64,000 nucleotides of DNA from Plasmodium relictum (Eukaryota; Apicomplexa; Aconoidasida; Haemosporida; Plasmodiidae). Positions 35,076-45,772 of this stretch are shown here, piece after piece; position 1 is the first letter of the stretch; each line of letters starts with the position of its first letter. The notes under the pieces are model-generated. The model saw only the letters and a program-made list of their open reading frames with translations, searched no databases and had not been told where the DNA came from. The DNA is taken from the NCBI RefSeq assembly GCF_900005765.1, contig NC_041685.1, positions 868,001 through 932,000 on the forward strand. The letters are read 5' to 3'. Position numbers and translations under genes: made by a program.

Positions 35076-36182
35076 TATATTTATATATATTTTTTTTTTT
35101 CGAATTATTTTTTTTTCTTCAGAGAAAGTGTTCTGTGATAATAGCATAATATATAATTTAAATTTTATAAGAATAACTCTTTTAGAAATAGCCAAGTAAG
35201 AATAATATTGGTGGATATATATTTTATAATTTTCATTTCTTGAATATATATATATTATTATTTTATTTATTATTTTTTTTTCTCAGTGTAATGTCGCATA
35301 TTCATAAGCCAAATATTAAGCAGGAATTTTACATTTATCGAGATTTAAAACCAGATAATATTCTGATAAAGGTTTAATAGATATCTAAAAAAAAATTTTT
35401 TATTTTTAATGTGATATTTTTAATTGAAACAATCATTTCTTTTTCAATTTATTATGTCTTTTTTTATTTCATATTTATATATATGTTTTTTTCTTTTTTT
35501 TTTGAAGAATAATAAAATATTAATAACTGATTTTAATTTATCAAGAAAGGTAGATCAAAATTTTGAATATTTAATGAGTCAGTGTTGTGGAACAATAGGA
35601 CATTTAGCACCTGAACAGAAAAGTGTAGCTTATGATAAGAATGTTGATATTTGGGCTTTTTCAATTATTATATCAAAATTTTTAAAACATCAAAATTTTC
35701 ATTATTTTTCTCATCACAATTATAATATTAATTTAAATCATTTTCATATTCAAGTAACATTATTGATAAAATGTATTTATATTTATCTATTAATCAATTC
35801 ATATATATATATATACTTTCCTTATTTATAGGATAAATTTTTAATAAATCTACTTTTAGCCTGTATTGATGATAATCCTTTTATGAGACCTACTTTTGAT
35901 GAAATAACTAAGTATATTTATATGCATTTATCCAAATTTTTTTAATATTTTAATCATCTAACTAAATTTCATTAGATGATTATTTTTCCTAGTTTATTAA
36001 TGTATCGACTCACTAAAATATATGTTTAAAAACTTTAATTATAATTTTTTTTATTTATAACTGTTTTATTTTATTTTATTTTTTTCTTATTTACACATAG
36101 ATTATTAATCAATGAAATAATTAGAAATGAATTGGAAAATTACTTTAGATCCAAAATTATTAACACATTTAAAGAAAAATAA
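31354..36182 (+). CDS. TKL-type protein kinase with EDR1-like domain (15 exons)
   Basis: Exons by my reading: 31354-31710, 31833-32003, 32102-32375, 32609-33101, 33189-34029, 34134-34233, 34330-34480, 34553-34738, 34804-34883, 34954-35040, 35123-35195, 35287-35371, 35508-35753, 35832-35911, 36101-36182; 1101 residues with all phases consistent. The N-terminus is Asn/Ser-rich. Residues about 690-740 match the core of the EDR1 domain of plant Raf-like kinases: GSVKKGSDRHKSLLFK joined across an intron to VLCDSLDIPCRFVR. The kinase follows: GIGGFGEVWK (818-827), Lys853 in FALKIMD, catalytic loop YRDLKPDN with Asp957, DFN (Asp974, third Gly changed to Asn), HLAPEQ, and a C-lobe ending NPFMRPTFDEIT. 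The essential Lys and both Asp remain, so activity is plausible. An acidic hexapeptide repeat precedes the EDR1 part. No annotation of this domain in Plasmodium is known to me. Confidence 0.85.
33421..33540 (+). repeat. 18-bp minisatellite coding acidic DDKESE-type repeats
   Basis: About six to seven copies of an 18-bp unit within exon 5 of the EDR1-like kinase. The product alternates DDKESE, DDEESE and NDEESK. Differences between copies are mostly single-base. Confidence 0.85.
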
Positions 36183-36718
36183 TAAAGGGATATCTTTTTT
36201 TGAGCTTTTCCAATATGCCCTATATATGAAAAGAAAATAAGAAAAAAACTAACAATAATTTTACTGAAACGCCTATGAAATTTTTTTTTTTAGATTTTAA
36301 AAATAATTATCAGATTACTTATAAATCTATTCTATTTTTAAAATAGTATATTTCATTTTATTAATAAAAAATATATATTTATTTTTAAATTTGTTTGAGA
36401 GTTTTTTTTAAAAAAAAAAAAAAATTGTAAATGTGAATATTATCTAAAATTAAATAATTTATGTTTCATTAATTTTTAAAAACCTAAACTTTTTTAAAAA
36501 AAATTTATTTATAAAATATTCTATTTTTTTTTAAAAATAAAAATTAAAAACAAAATCTCCATTAAAAAAATGCAAAAAAATACTTAAAATAGTGCAAATT
36601 TTAAAAAAATGAAATAACTTAATGTTTGAAGCATATACAATAATTAAAAGAGATTGATAAATCAAATAGAATAATTATATAATTACATATATGATTATAT
36701 ATATTGATGCACATGTAT
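36183..36718. other. Short intergenic region between convergent kinase and MFS genes
   Basis: About 0.5 kb shared by two 3' UTRs. Poly-A and poly-T tracts only. Confidence 0.65.
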
Positions 36719-38652
36719 TTATTTTGTCAGATAAAATATAGAAATAGTTGACAGAAAAGAAACTAATCCAAAAGAAATACTTATGTATTTTAATGTTAAT
36801 AAACTGTAGAAAACATTTACGAGTAAACTACATATAAATGTATTAGCTATCCTGCTAGTATATAAAATAGACATATTTAGAGAAAAATATTGTTCTCCAT
36901 ATTTTTTTAGAGTTACAACAGGAATAGTAACTAAACTTCCGCCTATACAAAAATAAAAGATAGAGCAAATAAGTAGATACAATATATATATGTGGGAAAT
37001 TAAAGGTAGGATAAAGCAACAGGAGAACACACAAGAACCTAATAATAATAAAATATAGCTGAAATCAAATTTATCATAAAGATATCCCCAAATTAACCTT
37101 CCTATTATATTTGATACACTATTAGCAAAACTTCCATTTAATGTTATAATTTTATCTTCTACATTTGTATAATTAATACCAATAATCTTCCAATACATTA
37201 TAATAAAATTTATATAAGAGTTAAATAATACTATAGATAGCCAAAGGATTATAAAATTTTTATCTTCTGTGCATTTTATATTGTAAAATTTTTTTTTACA
37301 TTCATTTTCATATGTATTCAATTTGTCATTCTTTTTATTACAAAGAGAATTATTTTCTTTTTTATATCCATTAACATCAGTTGCTTGTATTTCATTATTT
37401 GAATCATTGATAGAGTTATTATTCTTTATAAATCTCTCAGTTAAACAAGTACCTGCACCATCCTTACAATTACCATTTTCATCGTAAATTATACTATCAT
37501 TCTTATTATTTTCTTTAAATTCATTAGTTAAATCATTTTGAAATGTTTCTTCTTTTTCTTGTGGTAATAATACTACTTCATTTTCTTCTAAATTTACTAT
37601 TTTATTATCAGAATTCTTCATGTCTATTTCTTTGGCAAGTACTTTTTCTGAATTTTCATTACTTTCCTTAATATCAATTGTAGCTAAAAATCCACCTAAA
37701 CTACATAAAAATAAAGCCATAATAGATTGAATAAAAAGAACATGAGAAAGTCTATTCAAAACCTCTTCGTCATTAAAATATAATTCTTTTGAGTCACTAT
37801 TTGCTTCCATAGAAGGTAAAACATTATTTTTGTTAATAAGAAGAGTTTGTAAAGGGCAATATAAAAAAGGGCATAATGAAATAGCAGATATTACAATACC
37901 ACTTATTAATCCCCTATTATTTTTAAAATATTTATATGTACAAGATAGAGGTATAGTAAAACTTATTCCATATCCTATACCATGCATAATCCCCATGAAT
38001 AGACATAGTAAAAAATAAGAATGAACATATATTGATGATAAATAAAATGCTAAGAATGTATTAAAACTACATAATAGTATAGTTGCTCTCACGCCTAATT
38101 TTTTCTGAACATGATTTCCAATTAACATTGAAACTCCTAAAGTAATTATGCATAACTCATAAATAATAGATACGTCTTTGTAAGTTACATAATTACCTTT
38201 ATATCTTAAATAAGAAGTCAAATAAATATTTAAGTTTCCATAGGAATTTACTACTCCTAAAAAAAAAATTACAAAAAAAAATATAAATACATATATATTA
38301 TTATCATAAATATATAAAAAAAATAAAAATATATAAATAATCTCTCAAACATATAAAAATTAGAAAAAAATATTAATATTTAAAATTATGGAATATAATG
38401 TATATTTTAAAATTCTAATATAGATAAAATAAAAAAGGTGTATACATATGTACAAACACATAATAAAAAAAAAAAAAAAAAAATTCAATAAACAAACTTG
38501 TAAAACTATCTCAATATCTTCTCTAAAAATCTCTTATATTTTTTTGTTTTTATATTTTAATTTTTTTTATTTTAACCTATGTTGAGATTATATAAAAAGG
38601 CACCAAATAATACAATATATGGTATTACTGTTTTAGGTATACAGTTCATCAT
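36719..38652 (-). CDS. Major facilitator superfamily transporter
   Basis: Two exons on the minus strand: 38577-38652 and 36719-38256, giving 537 residues. Exon 1 supplies the first membrane helix (MMNCIPKTVIPYIVLFGAFL), and the join ...YNLNIG + VVNSYGNLNIYLTSYL restores a typical MFS first loop. Without it the second exon has no ATG at its start. About 12 membrane helices follow. The loop between helices 2 and 3 carries a motif-A-like HVQKKLGVRATILL, and the matching position in the second half reads IGRLIWGYLYDKFDF. The central cytoplasmic loop is long (about 150 residues) and Asn/Glu/Lys-rich. The layout resembles the OFA/monocarboxylate-like branch; the substrate is unknown. The donor of the intron is GTTAAA, unusual at position 3. 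It ends 536 bp from the kinase, convergent. Confidence 0.88.
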
Positions 38653-41074
38653 AATTTATGTAATATTTGTTTTTTGTTTTTTTATTAGGAAAACATAACA
38701 CAAAAACTAATATATATAAAACTATTCCTTTCTAATTAGATGCAAGGAAATTTTAATACTTTAACTTATTAATGAATATTTAACTTTCATTTATTGTGAT
38801 ATCTAATCTTTTAAAAAAAAAAATGAAAAAAAATAAGGTTAAATTTTTTATTTAGTAGGAATATAATTTAGTTAAGTAAAAATGAACTATTTTTTTTTTT
38901 TTTATTTTAAAAGTAAATATGTAAAATTATAAAAAATAAAATAAAAGGTTATAAACTATATTAGGATTAGCTTGTATTCGTATGTAAAATTTAATAATAA
39001 AGTATATAAGCTAATTTTTACAAAAATCGATTTTTTTTAGTTTAAAAAAAGGAATAAATAAGTGTAATTATAAAACAATTTATTTTTAAATGTGAATTTT
39101 CTCTTTTCATTTCTTTTTTTTTTTTTTATATATATTCAAGTAAATTAGAAGTGAAATTCGAAATTCATCTCACATATATAAAATTTACATAATTGTTTTG
39201 ATAAAAATCTTTATATTCCTTTTTAAATATATTTTCAAGTATATTTTTTTTTGATGGAGTTAATTTTTTTTATAATCAGGGGAAATCATTGTATTTTTCC
39301 TTCCTTCTCTAAATGAAAGAAAAAAAAAAGTAATCGACTTATTCCATGATCATAAAGCACATTGTTGATACTCATATATTACAAAAATATAATTTTTGAA
39401 TACATCTTTAGCATACCTTTTAAATATTTAATTTTTACTATTAATGAATTGTTTTAATAGTAATAATACATTATTTATTGTATTTAATTTGTTTTTATCT
39501 TTATATTTCCAAATTCTCAATTGAATCAAAATGTATTAAATTCAAAAGCGCCTCCAATTAAAGAAAAAAAAAAAAAATGCATTTTGGTTATAATAATGTA
39601 TGTATTTATGCAATTCATTAATGCTTTTTATAAATTTTGTTACTATTTAATAGGGTGCTAATAGACGTTTCAATGCTTATTAAATAATAATAAAATATAA
39701 AAATATTTTGTATCTCCTGTTAGAATTACTTTTATTTTAAATTTATTTTAATTTGTTTTACTTTTTTTTTTCCTTTTTATGAACACTCTTACAATAAATT
39801 TAAAAAAAAAAAAATTCATGAAAATGCACTCTAAGAAGGCAAATGAAAGTATGTAAGTTTCTTAGTAATATATACGGTTGCAACACTTGAAAAGCAAAAT
39901 TTAAAGAGAAAGTATTTGTTTCATATCTTTTTTTTTATTTTATATTAAAGTGTATAAAAACTTTAAAATTATTGAAATAAAATATTTTTTTAATAAAAAA
40001 AAAAAATAAAAATAGAAAAAAATTTTTAAAAGTTGTAAATAATGTAATTTTTAGAAAGTCTTTAAATTTTACATAAAACATATAAAACTATTTCAAATAA
40101 ATGCTAAAAATATAACAATTTATTTTTTTTATTCTTGTTTTACACATTTTAAACATATTTTTGCAACTCCAAAGATGTATTGGAATAAAAGAGACTCACT
40201 CAAGGTAAAAATTAAAAAAAAAAAAAGTGAAAATTTTTATTCATTCTAATAAGAAATTAACTTTACACATATATATATTATTAATTATAATTATGATTAA
40301 ATGATACATAGACAAAATTAAAATTTTTTAAATTAATATATATATGATACAGAATCCATTAACCACAGAAAATTATTTTTTCTTCTATTTCTTTTTTTTT
40401 TTTTTTAAATTTCTACCAAATTTTTAATTTTCTAAGGATATAAGACTTTTTGAAAGTAAAATTTAATATTTAGTGGGCCATTAGGGGATATTTAAATAAC
40501 TTAACTATTTAAAATTGCATTTTTTATATGCATACTTTTCTAATGCTGCATAAAAAATTTTATTTTTTTTTTATTTTCTTTCAATCATCTATAGGATTCT
40601 TAGAATCATCTCTTTTAATCTTAAAAAAATTATATATTTTTATGCATATATATATAAAGAAAAAATTTTTAATAAACTTCTCTTTTCTTCCTATCTTTAC
40701 ATATATAAATGTGTATTCTATAATATAGCAAGTTTAATATATTGATTTTATTTGTACTTCCATAAAAAAAATTAAAGAAAAAATTAATTCTATCTGGAAC
40801 ATCATAATAATGTGTTTTAATTCTATAAAAAAGAATATGAAAAAAAGAAAAAAAAAAAGGCGTATTTTTAAATTCCTCCATAACTCAATATGATATATTT
40901 AGATCCAATTTTTTTTTATTTGTAAAAAATATTTTTTTGTGATGTATTATTATCTGAAGAAAAAATGAGAAAAAAAATTTAGTTTAATTCTATAAAAAAA
41001 ATTTTCTTTCTATTAATTACTATATATGTATATATATATATGTTCATATTATTATTATGAATGGTATTATTTAT
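38653..41074. other. Intergenic region between MFS transporter and EST1-NYN genes
   Basis: About 2.4 kb holding the MFS promoter and the 3' UTR of the next gene. A possible unresolved small plus-strand gene lies at 40174-40728: MYWNKRDSLK followed by a GTAAAA donor, a short piece DIRLFE near 40436-40455, then a frame from about 40592 beginning FLESSLLILKKLYIFMH. This is weak. Otherwise only AT-rich sequence. Confidence 0.45.
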
Positions 41075-44000
41075 TTAATTACTACTATGAAGTGGCCATT
41101 TAAAATTAGGGTTTGGCAAAAATTCATCCGCTAGAAAAGTATAAGATATAATATGTGAAGAAATATTTTTATATGTTTGTTGATTTTCAAATAATTTTAT
41201 ATTTGAACTAGAAAAAACAATGTTTGTTACGAAGCAAGAATTACACTTTTGCATATATTCTATACAAAAATTATAATAATTTTCTAGTGGTTGAATAATT
41301 AAACAACCTAGAATATTAAGGTGTTGAAAAAATAACAAATCATTTTTAGTTAATCTTAACTCATTATTTCCACCATTGTCTGTATTATTGTTTTTAAAAT
41401 TGTCAGAATGATAACTACTACCATGATATTTAGTATTCTCAAAATTTTTCTTCTCGTAAGTTAAATATTCTTGAGGCATAATAACTTTTACAGTATATTC
41501 TTTATCTCTGTAATAATCCAAAGCAAATTTAATACGAAAAATGTCAAAATATTTTATGTAATTATCTTTATATCGAGTTCCTATATTTTTCCCATCTAAT
41601 ATAATAATTTTTTTTAATAAATCATTTAAGTAACATTTTTGCTTTTGCACACTTGTATTTATATTATTATTATGAGAAATCGCATCCTCATTATTTATAT
41701 TAGAAATATTCGTATTTCTTTTTGTAATATAATTAAATGGTGAATTTATGTTCGATTTTTTACTAATATCTAATATTCTTAAAGAATTATAACTTGTATT
41801 TGCATTTTTCAATGAATTAATTAAAGCGTTATTATTATTATTTTGAATATTTTCTATTGTTTGACTCCTTATATTTATTTCATCTGTATTTGGATTTTCA
41901 TCAAAATTATTTTCTTTGCAAAATTTTTTAATTAATTCATTATATTTGTCCAATCTTTCATCCACATTACTATTATCTTTATTATTATCTATATTATGTA
42001 TACAATTATTGCTACTTGTAATGTTTTCAGAATCTTCGAATAAATCATAATTAAAACTATTCCATTTATTTAACATAAAACTTGACTGAATTTTATAATT
42101 TTTATTGAATGATTTTATGTCATCATTTACAAAATCTTTAGGATTTTGAAGTGTATTAATAATAATATTATTGGTATTACCATCTTTATTATTATTAATA
42201 TAGTAATTATTATCATAATAATTATTATCATTGTTACTATTGTTACTGTTATTAATATTATTATTGTTATCAATACTATTTATATTACAATTATTATTAT
42301 CATTATTATTATTATTATTGTTACTTTTATTAATATTATTATTATTAATATCATTATTATTAAACATATTTATATTGCTATCATAACAACTTAATATATT
42401 TGAATCATTGTACATTTTTTTGGTCTTTGAAATATTACTAATAGCATCTAAATCATCTTGTTTTTGGTTATTTGCATTTAGATTATTACTAATATATAAA
42501 TAATTTTTACTGAAACCAAGATGCATTTTATCACTATAAGTTTTCAATCCATATTCTTTCCCATTTTTAATATGATCACAGTTGTTATAATCATATAGGA
42601 AAGTGCTTTTTCTATTATCTATATTATCTTTTATATCATTCACAGCAAAACATCTTATATTTTCTGAATTACAAATATTATCATTAGTTTTACTTATTCC
42701 ATTTATGCTTTCATTTTTTATATTAACATTTCTATTTATATAATGATCCGTATTTTCGTTATTTAATTCTATTTCATTATTTTTCACTTGGGTATTATCA
42801 TATGTATGATTTTCAGAATTTTCATTAATCCTATTTAATTTATCGTTATATTTATTATTAAAAATATATCTATTAGTATTTTGATTAACCTCTCCATCTC
42901 TAATTTCATTTTTATTATTATTATTAGTAATACCACTGCTATTGGTATATTTATTACTATTTATATTGTTAGTAGTAGTATCAATATTTTCATTAGATAC
43001 ATTCAAAGTACTATTGGTTTTATTTTTATTAGTCTTTTCATGTAAAGGTGTATAGGAGATATTTTCAACATTCTTATTAGCACAATCACTATTAACTATT
43101 TTTAATGAATGTAAATTCATATTATTGCTATTATAAGCTGCAAATTTATTTTCAAATATATCATTTGAAGTACTAAGAACACAAGAATAATCATCATATA
43201 ATCTTTTAGTAAAATTTAAGCAGTTTAGATCTTCATATTTTATATTTTCATTTTTTTCAACATTTTTTTCTATATTTGATTTCAAATATATTTTACATAA
43301 ACTCTCAAAAAAAGAATTTTCATGGTCACAAATATCCTTATTTTGTATTAATGATTGAAATCTGATTATTCTCACATTTTCTTCTATTTCTTCATCATTA
43401 TTAATATTTTTTGTTGCTATAATATAATTTTCTATTTGTATAGATTCTTCATTAGAATCAAATATATTTGAATGAAACATTTCATTATCTTTAAAAATAT
43501 TATATTCTAGTGAATTATTTTTATCAACATTTTCAGTATCAACCTTGTTAAAATCATTATCAGGTGTATAAACGTGATTATTATTTATAATAGATTTTTC
43601 GTATAAATCATTAAAACAATTTAATTTTTTATTTGAATCATCTTTCTCATTTATAATTTCTCCATTAATTGTATCTGATTTTACAAACAAAGGTTTTTTC
43701 AGTACTACAATATCATCTTCATTAGAATCATCACAGACACTCATTTGATTTTTATTAATTTTTTTTTCAAATTCAACATTTTCACTTACTTCATCTTCTA
43801 TTCTTAACTTTTTAAATCTTAAAGCACTTAAGAATGGATAAATATAAAAATCTTCTTTTAATTTATAATGTAAAAGAGAATTTTCCATTTTAATATCCTT
43901 TTTTATTTTTAAACTATATATCAAATCTTTAATGCTTTTTATAATATCGTTATATAAAAACTTTGAATCCGTATATTCTCCTGATTTTTTTACATCTGCC

Positions 44001-45772
44001 TTTTTTAAATCGTCTCCCTCTTTGATATTAACTTTTTTTCTTTTGTTATCTTTTAAATTATTTGAACAAATATAAGTCGTTTTTTTTTTATAATCCTCAT
44101 GATACTGCTTAATAAGAGAATTTTTTTCTCTATCATCTTCTTCATTTAATTTGTTCAAATTTAAATTTTTAAGATTTTTCTCATTATTTATCCAATATAA
44201 CATATATATAAATACTGATAGGTATTGTGAGTAAAAATTGAGATAAAAATACTTGCAGGATAATAAAATTTCGTGAATTAGAAGAAAGGAAAAATAAATT
44301 TGTTCATTTTTATAAATATATTTATTTATGTTTATATCTCCATAGAAAAAAAAACCATTTTTATTCCTTTTATTTTCATGTTGACTAATGATTACATAAA
44401 GTACAATGCTTAGTAAGGTAAAAATTATTAAAATTAAATTTTTTAACATTAATTTATCTTCCTTTTTATTATAATATTGAATTTTTAAATATTTATTTGT
44501 ATAATATATAAATTTATTTTTTTTTTTTTCAAACTTATTCATATCAATTTTAGAAAATAATAATTTAATAATTTTGAAATAGCTAATATAAAAATTTATA
44601 ATGGTTTCTCCTAATTCTTTTTCTGCTAAATCTTTTTCATTGCTATTTCTATAATCATTTTTTGAAGTGAATTTTTCTTCTAAATTTTCTATTAGCATAT
44701 GAGATTTTATGTACTCTAATTTTTCTTCTTTAAGATAAATATTTTTTATTTTGTTTTTGCAATCCTTAAAAGACAAATAGTTATCATCTTTATTTTTAAT
44801 ATGATAAATATTCCTACCTGATTTATTTGAAATATTATTATTATTATTATTGTTACTATTATTATTATTACTATTATTATTATTATTATTCTCTTTATTT
44901 CCTTTTAAACCTTCTAATAATTTACCCATTTTTTTTCTTTCATTTAGTATGTTTTCCATGAACATAACAACAGCATCCCTATTAGGTGCTGGGTTATGTG
45001 CAATTAATGATAAAAAATAAAAAAATAAACATTTTATAGGATTACAATTTATATATAATAATGATAACTGATTAAATAAATGGCCACTACACTTGTAATA
45101 ATTTAATGACTTGTAATAATTGATGCATGATTTTATTTCATTTTTTTTTTTATTTTCTTTAAAAAAGTACGACTTATATCTAAATAAATCTCCAAAAATT
45201 TTGAATGTATTACTAAGACATATTCTAGCAATTTCTAAATTATTATATAAAGTTTGATTTGCTTTATTTTCAATATTTTTCTCATTTTCCTCTGAATAAA
45301 ATTTATCAATAATACTATTTACATAGTTATCGTATTCAATAGTATAATCTTTTAAACTTTGCTCACATTCATTTTCATTACAACTTTTTGCATCAATAGA
45401 ATATTTATTTTGTTTATCTATTATTTTACTCATATACAAAATGTATTCATATTTCTTTTCATCATATGCTTTCTTTATATGAAATAAAATATCTTGAAAA
45501 TAATTAAAAGCATCATCAATATTTATGCTCAGTGTTAATAAATATTTCTTTAAAACACTTTTATTATTATTTTCATTTTGTAAATCCTTTATTTTTTTTG
45601 TTATTGTTTTTATATTATGATAAAAATAATAAATCCATATACTATTCAAAAGTTGTGAAGCTTTCACATTATTTTCCCTCAAAAATTCAAAAAGAATATC
45701 TTCTTTTTTTTTTTTTTTTTTATCATTTATCATAATATTATTCTCTGTACCCTTAATATCTTTTTTTCTCAT
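41075..45772 (-). CDS. EST1/SMG5-7-like protein with C-terminal NYN (Zc3h12a-like) domain
   Basis: Single-exon gene, 1565 residues. Residues about 180-280 match the EST1/14-3-3-like domain of SMG5, SMG6 and SMG7: FGDLFRYKSYFF (193-204), CSGHLFNQLSLLYINCNP (228-245) and FFYFLSLIAHNPAPNRDAV (250-268), corresponding to the family's GDLxRY, G-x-P-x-NQLA and YYYxRSL...PF blocks. A long Asn-rich middle follows. The last 178 residues resemble the Zc3h12a/Regnase ribonuclease fold: KIIILDGKNIG (Asp1393), IFRIKFALDYYRDKEYTVKV, a NDLLFFQHLNILGCLIIQP segment, NIVFSSSNIKLF and ISYTFLADEFLPNPNFKWP. In Regnase four Asp bind magnesium; here only the first is obvious, and the later DD and SND positions lack Asp. 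The likely role is in mRNA decay, possibly as a missing SMG partner of UPF1/UPF2; that is inference. Confidence 0.75.
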   Translation of the reverse strand: MRKKDIKGTENNIMINDKKKKKKEDILFEFLRENNVKASQLLNSIWIYYFYHNIKTITKKIKDLQNENNNKSVLKKYLLTLSINIDDAFNYFQDILFHIKKAYDEKKYEYILYMSKIIDKQNKYSIDAKSCNENECEQSLKDYTIEYDNYVNSIIDKFYSEENEKNIENKANQTLYNNLEIARICLSNTFKIFGDLFRYKSYFFKENKKKNEIKSCINYYKSLNYYKCSGHLFNQLSLLYINCNPIKCLFFYFLSLIAHNPAPNRDAVVMFMENILNERKKMGKLLEGLKGNKENNNNNNSNNNNSNNNNNNNISNKSGRNIYHIKNKDDNYLSFKDCKNKIKNIYLKEEKLEYIKSHMLIENLEEKFTSKNDYRNSNEKDLAEKELGETIINFYISYFKIIKLLFSKIDMNKFEKKKNKFIYYTNKYLKIQYYNKKEDKLMLKNLILIIFTLLSIVLYVIISQHENKRNKNGFFFYGDININKYIYKNEQIYFSFLLIHEILLSCKYFYLNFYSQYLSVFIYMLYWINNEKNLKNLNLNKLNEEDDREKNSLIKQYHEDYKKKTTYICSNNLKDNKRKKVNIKEGDDLKKADVKKSGEYTDSKFLYNDIIKSIKDLIYSLKIKKDIKMENSLLHYKLKEDFYIYPFLSALRFKKLRIEDEVSENVEFEKKINKNQMSVCDDSNEDDIVVLKKPLFVKSDTINGEIINEKDDSNKKLNCFNDLYEKSIINNNHVYTPDNDFNKVDTENVDKNNSLEYNIFKDNEMFHSNIFDSNEESIQIENYIIATKNINNDEEIEENVRIIRFQSLIQNKDICDHENSFFESLCKIYLKSNIEKNVEKNENIKYEDLNCLNFTKRLYDDYSCVLSTSNDIFENKFAAYNSNNMNLHSLKIVNSDCANKNVENISYTPLHEKTNKNKTNSTLNVSNENIDTTTNNINSNKYTNSSGITNNNNKNEIRDGEVNQNTNRYIFNNKYNDKLNRINENSENHTYDNTQVKNNEIELNNENTDHYINRNVNIKNESINGISKTNDNICNSENIRCFAVNDIKDNIDNRKSTFLYDYNNCDHIKNGKEYGLKTYSDKMHLGFSKNYLYISNNLNANNQKQDDLDAISNISKTKKMYNDSNILSCYDSNINMFNNNDINNNNINKSNNNNNNNDNNNCNINSIDNNNNINNSNNSNNDNNYYDNNYYINNNKDGNTNNIIINTLQNPKDFVNDDIKSFNKNYKIQSSFMLNKWNSFNYDLFEDSENITSSNNCIHNIDNNKDNSNVDERLDKYNELIKKFCKENNFDENPNTDEINIRSQTIENIQNNNNNALINSLKNANTSYNSLRILDISKKSNINSPFNYITKRNTNISNINNEDAISHNNNINTSVQKQKCYLNDLLKKIIILDGKNIGTRYKDNYIKYFDIFRIKFALDYYRDKEYTVKVIMPQEYLTYEKKNFENTKYHGSSYHSDNFKNNNTDNGGNNELRLTKNDLLFFQHLNILGCLIIQPLENYYNFCIEYMQKCNSCFVTNIVFSSSNIKLFENQQTYKNISSHIISYTFLADEFLPNPNFKWPLHSSN
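42150..42370 (-). repeat. Trinucleotide tracts coding poly-Asn in the EST1-NYN protein
   Basis: Dense ATT/TTA triplet runs giving Asn runs with Asp, Ser and Tyr interruptions. A second tract of the same kind lies at 44825-44895. Confidence 0.8.

Noticed and set aside
6467-45772. UPF2 and the EST1-NYN gene as a physical NMD gene cluster
   Set aside because: They are about 30 kb apart with unrelated genes between. In a eukaryote this spacing gives no evidence of functional linkage.
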